Shown: one piece after another, positions 8,867-13,195 of the stretch
Layout of the letters: each line of letters begins with the position of its first letter
Numbering within the stretch: position 1 is the first letter of the stretch
NCBI GenBank assembly: GCA_035569435.1
Contig: DATMNB010000162.1
Coordinates: 1 to 13,195, forward strand
From: DASRDS01 sp035569435
GTDB lineage: Bacteria > Gemmatimonadota > Gemmatimonadetes > Gemmatimonadales > Gemmatimonadaceae
DNA length: 13,195 bases
Direction: 5' to 3'
The notes under the pieces: generated by a model
The model's database searches: none
Seen by the model: only the letters and a program-made list of their open reading frames with translations
What the model was told of the DNA's origin: nothing
Program-made: the position numbers and the translations under genes

Positions 8867-9396
8867 TCATGCGATCCACTATGCGTCGTCTCGTATGTCT
8901 CTCGGCGTTGACGGGGGCTGTCGCTGCCGCAGCCGCGGCGTGCGGCAAGAGTGGCGAGCAGGCGCCGGCGAGCGCGGGCGGCGCTGACACTGGCGCCGGC
9001 GGCGCCCAGGCGGTGGCGCTCAAGCACTACACGGGGAACCCGGACAGTGCGCGTGTCGGGCGTGCGTTGTTCGTGCGGTACAATTGCTATGGCTGTCACG
9101 GGGGGTTGGCCGGCGGCGCGATGGGGCCAAGCCTGCGGGACACGATCTGGAAGTACGGCGGCTCCGACTCGGCGATCTACATGTCGATCGCGCAGGGGCG
9201 GCCGCTGGGGATGCCCAAGTGGGGTGGGGTCATCCCGCCGGCGCAGATCCATCTGCTCGTCGACTATATCAAGTCGCTCCGGACGGACGCCGAGCCCAAG
9301 TTCTTCTTTGTACAGATCGACTCGAACGGGACGGTCATCCCGCCGCAGGGGAACAGTGTGACGGCGACGGTGAGCGGCGGCGCGCAGACGCAGTAG
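8863..9396 (+). CDS. xoxG: Small lipoprotein cytochrome c, probable XoxF electron acceptor (XoxG-like)
   Basis: This is a 177-residue single-haem class I cytochrome c. The haem motif is C75-Y-G-C78-H79, and Met117 in G-M-P-K-W-G-G is the likely sixth ligand, followed by the usual C-terminal helix ending D-Y-I-K-S-L. The N-terminus (R-R-L-V-C-L-S-A-L-T-G-A-V then an alanine run and Cys27) reads as a lipoprotein signal with a relaxed lipobox, A-A-A-C. A Gly/Ala/Ser linker follows, so the protein is probably membrane-tethered in the periplasm. A tail of about 35 residues after the haem domain, including K-F-F-F-V-Q-I-D-S-N-G, is not part of a minimal cytochrome. Position after xoxF and xoxJ suggests it accepts electrons from the dehydrogenase. 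Starting at ATG 8869 or 8881 would alter only the extreme N-terminus. The cytochrome call is firm; the XoxG role is inferred from context. Confidence 0.88.
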   Translation: MIMRSTMRRLVCLSALTGAVAAAAAACGKSGEQAPASAGGADTGAGGAQAVALKHYTGNPDSARVGRALFVRYNCYGCHGGLAGGAMGPSLRDTIWKYGGSDSAIYMSIAQGRPLGMPKWGGVIPPAQIHLLVDYIKSLRTDAEPKFFFVQIDSNGTVIPPQGNSVTATVSGGAQTQ

Positions 9397-9400
9397 CCGA

Positions 9401-9838
9401 TCAGTGTGGCGGGGGCGGCGGGGGGTTCTTGGGCGCGGTCGAGTCCCGAGTGCGCCCCGCCGTCGTGTCTTTGAGGGTGTTGGGCGGCATGGCGGCGGTG
9501 TCTTTGAGCGAGCTCTCTTTTCTGATGACGTCGGCCGTCGCCGCCGAGTCGCCGCGGCCGTGGGTCGGGGTGATGTCGAGGACGCGGCCGTCGGCGGCGT
9601 CGACGTGGACGACGACATCGTTGGATTGACCCGTCACGGCCACCTCGTAGGTGTAGGTCAGCCGGCCGTCGTGTTGCTCGAGGTGTTCGGCGCGGACGGT
9701 GCTGCCGTGGATGCGTTCGATGACGATGCGGCGGGCCGTCGATTCGGCGACGGCGGGTTGGACGGAGTCCTGGGCGTAAAGGGGGGTGTGCGCGATCGCG
9801 AGGGTCAGGATCGGGAAGAAGAGGACCGCGCGCATCAT
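9401..9838 (-). CDS. Secreted PepSY-domain protein
   Basis: This 145-residue exported protein has a signal peptide cleaved after L-Y-A (residue 22). A single PepSY-like domain spans about residues 33-90, with the typical Y-T-Y-E-V strand and V-H-V-D-A-A-D-G-R-V-L-D ending. A low-complexity tail follows. It contains two related heptads, S-L-K-D-T-A-A (110-116) and T-L-K-D-T-T-A (121-127), and a terminal run of six prolines and His. PepSY domains occur in protease propeptides and in many periplasmic proteins; one such protein, lanpepsy, binds lanthanides in a methylotroph. The start ATG overlaps the stop of the lipoprotein gene before it (ATGA), with AAGG 7 bases upstream (plus-strand 9846-9849). 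Its stop is 4 bases from the cytochrome stop on the opposite strand. The domain call is good; the function is unknown. Confidence 0.8.
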   Translation of the reverse strand: MMRAVLFFPILTLAIAHTPLYAQDSVQPAVAESTARRIVIERIHGSTVRAEHLEQHDGRLTYTYEVAVTGQSNDVVVHVDAADGRVLDITPTHGRGDSAATADVIRKESSLKDTAAMPPNTLKDTTAGRTRDSTAPKNPPPPPPH

Positions 9839-10446
9839 TTGCCCGCCTTGGCGCGGGCGGTGAGCGTGTCTAGGGCGGGGAGTTGCAGGTCGGCCAAGGC
9901 GCCCAGGAGCTCGTCGCGCGCTGGGCGGGTGTGGCTACTGAGCTCGACGTTGACGGCGTGTCGCGGCGCGACGGTGGTGGCGGTGGCGGCGTTGTAGAGC
10001 GTGTCGTGGCGGCCGGCGAAGATGACCCAGTAGCGGACGACGATTGCGGGTGGGCGGCCGCCTATCGCTAGGGTGCAGGCGACCTCGCCGCCAAACTGGG
10101 CGACGCGCGAGCCGCCAACCGAGAGGACGGGTGCGTCGCTCAGCCAGAGCTCGATTGCCGAGGAGTCGGGCGCTTCCCAGCGGTGCCGCGCGGCCCGGCG
10201 GGCGGTGACGGGGCGGAATCGTGGTGGTAGGCGGATCGCGACGGGACGCGCGGTGTCGACGGTGTCGACGGGCCAGCGGACCCACGCCGCCTCGGGAGCG
10301 CCCGAGGGGCACACCGGCCGGGTGATCGTGATCGACGCCGTCGTGTCGCGCGATGTGGCGGGCGAGGCGCCTGGACTCGCGCCCCGGTGGCAGGCGCTCG
10401 TGGCGGCCATCGCGGTCAACACCAGCACTCGTCGCGGGGTGCGCAC
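9835..10446 (-). CDS. Unrecognised lipoprotein
   Basis: This 203-residue protein matches no family I can name. Its N-terminus (R-T-P-R-R-V-L-V-L-T-A-M-A-A-T-S-A-C) is a lipoprotein signal with the acylated Cys at residue 19. A Ser/Ala/Thr-rich linker follows, and two further cysteines lie in R-P-V-C-P-S-G and E-V-A-C-T-L. The body has beta-like stretches (I-V-V-R-Y-W-V-I-F-A-G) and a C-terminal amphipathic helix. The start is a GTG 40 bases after the permease stop; no clear Shine-Dalgarno sequence is visible, so the exact start is uncertain. It overlaps the PepSY gene by 4 bases, so the two are probably made together as an envelope pair. Reality as a gene is supported by the signal sequence, the overlap, and the absence of a better frame. 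Confidence 0.72.
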   Translation of the reverse strand: MRTPRRVLVLTAMAATSACHRGASPGASPATSRDTTASITITRPVCPSGAPEAAWVRWPVDTVDTARPVAIRLPPRFRPVTARRAARHRWEAPDSSAIELWLSDAPVLSVGGSRVAQFGGEVACTLAIGGRPPAIVVRYWVIFAGRHDTLYNAATATTVAPRHAVNVELSSHTRPARDELLGALADLQLPALDTLTARAKAGK

Positions 10447-10486
10447 ACCCGAATTCTCGGGGGCGTGGTGGTTGGAGGCAAGACGG

Positions 10487-11866
10487 CTAGCTGGTGAGGG
10501 TGAGCCAGGCGAGTCCCAGGGCGAGGGTGAGCAGTGTGATGGGGATGCCCGCTTTGAGGTATTCGGTGAATGAGAGGTGCACGCCGTCGCGGCGGGCGCG
10601 TTCGACGACGATGAGGTTGGCGACGGAGCCGATCACGGTCAGGTTGCCGGCGAAGGTGCTGGCCATCGCGAGGGTCAGCCAGGCGGTTTGTTGGTGGGTG
10701 GGGGGGACGGTGTGAACGAGGGGCTCGAGGAGGAGGACGGCTGGGACGTTGCTCACGATGTTGGATAGGGCGGCGGCGGAGAGGCCTAGTCCCGTGATGG
10801 GACTGGCTGTCGTCAGTGCCGTCGCTTGGGCCAATTGCCAGTGGCTTACGACGCGGAGTTGGAAGGCGTGGACGACGACGAAGAGGCCGGCGAACATCAC
10901 CAGGAGGCGCCAGTCGATCTCGTCGTAGATCCTCGCCTGGTCGGTGCGTGCAACTAGCAGGACGGCTGCGGCGCCGGCGGCGACGAGGGGGATCGGGAGG
11001 CCGGTGCAGAAGAGGACGATCGTGGCGATAGGGACGACTATCGAGAGCACCCGTGGTAATCGAAAGGAAGGGTCAAGAACAGCATTGGAAGCAAAGGCGG
11101 AAGCAGGTGCTGCTTCTGCCTTTGCTTCCACGGTGCTGGCTTCCAACGGGCTGGCTTGCTTTGCTTCCACGGTGCTGGCTTCCGCGGTGCCGGCTTCCGA
11201 CGTGCTGGCCTGCTTTGCTTCCACGGTGCTGGTGACCGAGGTGACGTTCCTGGCCGAGCGCGAGAGTGGGCGACGATACACGAACGCAATGATGGCGAAC
11301 GTCAGCACAAGTCCGATGAGGGCGACCGGCAGCAGGTGCGCGGCGAAGACGAGGTATGGGATCCGGGAGTGGAGCCCGATGAGCATGTTCTGCGGGTTGC
11401 CGGTGATCGTGGCTACCGAGCCGACGTTGGCGGCGGTGGCGAGGCCGATGAGGTGGGGGATCGGGTCGGCGCGCATGCGCAGGGCGATGTGGAGGACGAG
11501 CGGCGTGAGCGCGACGCAGACGATGTCGTTGACGAGGAAGGCGGAGAGGACGCCCGAGAGGAGGATGGTGGTGGCGAGGAGGGCGCGGGGGGTGGTGATG
11601 TGGTCGAGGGCGGCGTGGGAGAGCCAGTCGAAGGCGCCATCCAGGCGGAGGACGCCGATGACGACCATCATCGAGAACAGGAGCAGCAGCGTCTCGTAGT
11701 CGATCGAGGCCGGGGAGAGCGCGTCGGTGAGGGAGAGCGCGCCGGTGGCGAGCATGAGGACGGCGCCGACGAAGGCGATGCTCGCGCGGTCCATCGCGAG
11801 GCCGGGGATGCGGCCGATGGCGAGACCCGTGATCGTGAGCGCGAAGACTACGAGTGCCGGCCACAC
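10487..11866 (-). CDS. ArsB/NhaD/SLC13-type ion or anion permease
   Basis: This is a polytopic inner-membrane transporter of the ion-transporter superfamily that includes ArsB, NhaD and SLC13/DASS carriers. Using the GTG at 11866 it is 459 residues, typical for the family, with two halves of about five to six membrane segments each. Diagnostic stretches are L-V-N-D-I-V-C-V-A-L-T-P-L, T-I-T-G-N-P-Q-N-M-L-I-G (about 153-164), S-N-I-V-S-N-V-P-A-V-L-L-L (368-380) and Y-L-K-A-G-I-P-I-T near the end. The frame extends upstream to a TTG at 11941, but that overlaps the neighbouring permease. The GTG lies 7 bases after that gene's stop and just before the first membrane segment. The central loop (about 211-258) carries a repeat of TVEAK-type units. 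Substrate could be arsenite, sodium/proton or a carboxylate, and cannot be told from sequence. Confidence 0.88.
   Translation of the reverse strand: MWPALVVFALTITGLAIGRIPGLAMDRASIAFVGAVLMLATGALSLTDALSPASIDYETLLLLFSMMVVIGVLRLDGAFDWLSHAALDHITTPRALLATTILLSGVLSAFLVNDIVCVALTPLVLHIALRMRADPIPHLIGLATAANVGSVATITGNPQNMLIGLHSRIPYLVFAAHLLPVALIGLVLTFAIIAFVYRRPLSRSARNVTSVTSTVEAKQASTSEAGTAEASTVEAKQASPLEASTVEAKAEAAPASAFASNAVLDPSFRLPRVLSIVVPIATIVLFCTGLPIPLVAAGAAAVLLVARTDQARIYDEIDWRLLVMFAGLFVVVHAFQLRVVSHWQLAQATALTTASPITGLGLSAAALSNIVSNVPAVLLLEPLVHTVPPTHQQTAWLTLAMASTFAGNLTVIGSVANLIVVERARRDGVHLSFTEYLKAGIPITLLTLALGLAWLTLTS
11121..11232. repeat. Short tandem-type repeat inside the permease central loop
   Basis: The 19-base string TTTGCTTCCACGGTGCTGG occurs exactly three times on the plus strand, at 11121, 11160 and 11214 (spacings 39 and 54 bases). 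Degenerate 15-base relatives lie between the copies. All spacings are multiples of three, so the frame is kept. The minus strand encodes TVEAK at residues 214-218, 232-236 and 245-249 of the permease, with related TSEAG and TAEAS units between and QAS after two of the copies. Confidence 0.85.
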
Positions 11867-11873
11867 GCGACAG

Positions 11874-13195
11874 TCAGCTCGCGGTGGTGACGGCTGGAGT
11901 CGAGCGACGAAACGCCAGGCCGCCGGCGGAGCCGACGACAAGAATCGTGGCGAAGATCACCGGGAGCCACCTGTCGGGGGTGGCGGTCGGGTTGATGCTG
12001 CCGACGAAGGCCGCGGCCAGGAAGGCGAAGGAGACGACGGAGAGGACGATGCCGACGGCGCGGAGTGTGCCGCGGCGGAACTGGCGGATGGGGGCGGCGA
12101 TGACGACGAGCAGATACGCGGTCATGAACCCATAGGTGGCGATCGTGCCGAGCCAGCCGTAGAAGTCGTACGCCGAGACGTGGCGTGCGGTGAGCCAGAC
12201 GGGCGCGGCCGCGGTGGCGAGAGCGGTGAGGACGACCGCGGTGTGGGGCGTGCCGTGGTGGGTGTGGGTGCGGTGGAGGTATCGGGGCAGGAGGCCGCGG
12301 CGGCCCATGAGGAGGGCGGTGCGTGCGGCCGCGGTGATGCAGGCCATGGTGCAGGCGAAGAAGCTGATGACGGCGCCGACGGAGACGATGGGGCCGAGCC
12401 AGCTCACGCCTTTCAGGGTGGCGATGACCTGGAGTGGCGCTTGACTGCCGGTGAGCTGCGCGAGGTCGGCGCCGGCGGTGCCGACTTCGGCGTACGTGCA
12501 GAAGATGAAAAAGGCCCCCGAGATGAGGGCCGTGCCGAGGATGGCGCGCGGGATCGTGGTGAGGGGGGCTCGGGCTTCGGCGCCGAGTGCCGCGGCGCTT
12601 TCGAAGCCGACGAAGGCGAAGGTGGCCAGGACGAGGCCAGCGCGGATGGGCGGGCCGGCGAAGGCCGCGCGGGTCCACTGGGTCGGGTCCCAGGCCAGGC
12701 GATGGGCGTGGCTGGGGAAGGCGAAGAGGAGGAGAATAGTGGCGACGGAGGCGCACTCGATCCAGAGCATGAAGCGGGTCGAGAGCTCGACGTTGCGGTA
12801 GGCCAAGGCGCCGGCGAGGCCGACGGCCATCGCGATGAAGAGGATGGCCCCGGCGGGGCGGGCGGCGGTGCTGAGGAGACCGAAGGCGTACTGCACGACG
12901 CCACCCGTCACCGCGGCGCCCGTGCCGATGTAGGCGATCAGGAGGGCCCAGCCGGTGATCACGCCGGCCCAGGGGCCGAACTCGGCGTCGATGAAGGCGT
13001 AGAGGGAGCCTGGGGAGGCGGAGTCGCGGGCGAAGACGTTGACGTGGGCGGCCACCAGGGCGACACCAATGGTGGCGACGAGGAAGGAGAGCCACGCCGA
13101 GCGGCCGGACAGCCCGATGACGAGGGGGATGACCATCGCCGGGGCGGCGGTGGGGGCGATGCTGGAGAGGGATTGGGCGAGGGTCTCCCACTGGG
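11874..13195 (-). CDS. APC-superfamily amino acid permease (5' end cut by window edge)
   Basis: This is an inner-membrane secondary transporter of the amino acid-polyamine-organocation superfamily, probably importing amino acids or amines. The frame is open to the right edge. The residues before the first ATG (13136) read S-L-S-S-I-A-P-T-A-A-P-A, the typical broken TM1 of APC permeases, so that ATG is internal and the N-terminus lies outside the window. About 439 residues are visible, with roughly twelve hydrophobic segments. Family-like stretches include S-P-G-S-L-Y-A-F-I (TM3 entry), L-A-T-F-A-F-V-G-F-E-S-A-A-A-L-G-A-E-A (TM6 region) and the G-R-R-G-L-L-P-R-Y-L loop. It is 7 bases upstream of the SLC13-type permease on the same strand, suggesting co-expression. 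The superfamily is firm, the substrate unknown. Confidence 0.9.
   Translation of the reverse strand, partial: QWETLAQSLSSIAPTAAPAMVIPLVIGLSGRSAWLSFLVATIGVALVAAHVNVFARDSASPGSLYAFIDAEFGPWAGVITGWALLIAYIGTGAAVTGGVVQYAFGLLSTAARPAGAILFIAMAVGLAGALAYRNVELSTRFMLWIECASVATILLLFAFPSHAHRLAWDPTQWTRAAFAGPPIRAGLVLATFAFVGFESAAALGAEARAPLTTIPRAILGTALISGAFFIFCTYAEVGTAGADLAQLTGSQAPLQVIATLKGVSWLGPIVSVGAVISFFACTMACITAAARTALLMGRRGLLPRYLHRTHTHHGTPHTAVVLTALATAAAPVWLTARHVSAYDFYGWLGTIATYGFMTAYLLVVIAAPIRQFRRGTLRAVGIVLSVVSFAFLAAAFVGSINPTATPDRWLPVIFATILVVGSAGGLAFRRSTPAVTTAS

Noticed and set aside
9404..9997. 197-residue plus-strand frame across the PepSY and lipoprotein genes
   Set aside because: It is low-complexity Gly/Arg/Val/Asp; the minus-strand frames have signal peptides and a 4-base overlap, which better explain the region.
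10448..10461. CCCGA-ATTC-TCGGG inverted repeat in the gap before the lipoprotein gene
   Set aside because: A 5-bp stem with no T-run is expected by chance in GC-rich DNA; too weak to call a terminator or operator.
11156..11890. 244-residue Gly/Asp/Glu/Arg-rich plus-strand frame opposite the SLC13-type permease
   Set aside because: It is an antisense shadow with no domain, signal or ribosome binding site, while the minus strand has strong family motifs.
11867..11941. Longer form of the SLC13-type permease starting at TTG 11941
   Set aside because: It would overlap the upstream permease by about 68 bases and add a non-conserved-looking Pro/Arg-rich leader; the GTG at 11866 fits better.
11848..13191. 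447-residue Arg/Pro/His-rich frame on the minus strand
   Set aside because: It is a shifted-frame shadow of the APC permease, with a composition typical of GC-rich shadows; the permease frame has clear membrane segments.

Overview
The window looks like the chromosome of a high-GC Gram-negative bacterium. Evidence: RND inner-membrane pumps, periplasmic and lipoprotein signal peptides (cleavage sites such as H-A-Q and Y-A-Q), PQQ enzymes, and frequent GTG starts. The Ala/Gly/Thr/Asp-rich lipoprotein linkers and signal-peptide style suggest Gemmatimonadota, with Acidobacteriota as the main alternative. This is inference from style, not a marker gene. Coding density is very high, with no stretch over 300 bases lacking a gene. 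I see no tRNA, rRNA, CRISPR array, transposase or integrase.

Plus strand, bases 1-9396. Two tandem HAE1-family RND permeases (MdtB/MdtC-like) come first; the first is cut by the left edge. A 73-base gap holding a perfect 7-bp hairpin follows. Then come three translationally coupled genes. The first is a PQQ-dependent alcohol dehydrogenase with the lanthanide-type D-Y-D active-site signature (XoxF-like). The second is its usual companion, a MoxJ/XoxJ-type periplasmic solute-binding-like protein. The third is a small lipoprotein-type cytochrome c (XoxG-like). Together they form a periplasmic alcohol-oxidation module: XoxF oxidises methanol or another primary alcohol, cytochrome c takes the electrons, and XoxJ probably helps assembly or activation.

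Minus strand, bases 13195-9401. The strand is read in the order APC-superfamily amino acid permease (cut by the right edge), ArsB/NhaD/SLC13-type ion or anion permease, unrecognised lipoprotein, and small secreted PepSY-domain protein. The spacings (7 bases, 40 bases, 4-base overlap) suggest one operon. It converges on the xox genes with only 4 bases between the two stop codons.

The points most worth a second look are the lanthanide-type xoxFJG set with a membrane-anchored cytochrome; the hairpin just before xoxF; a PepSY protein beside xoxFJG (a PepSY protein, lanpepsy, binds lanthanides in a methylotroph); the RND pair directly upstream; and a short-period repeat expansion in the central loop of the SLC13-type permease.
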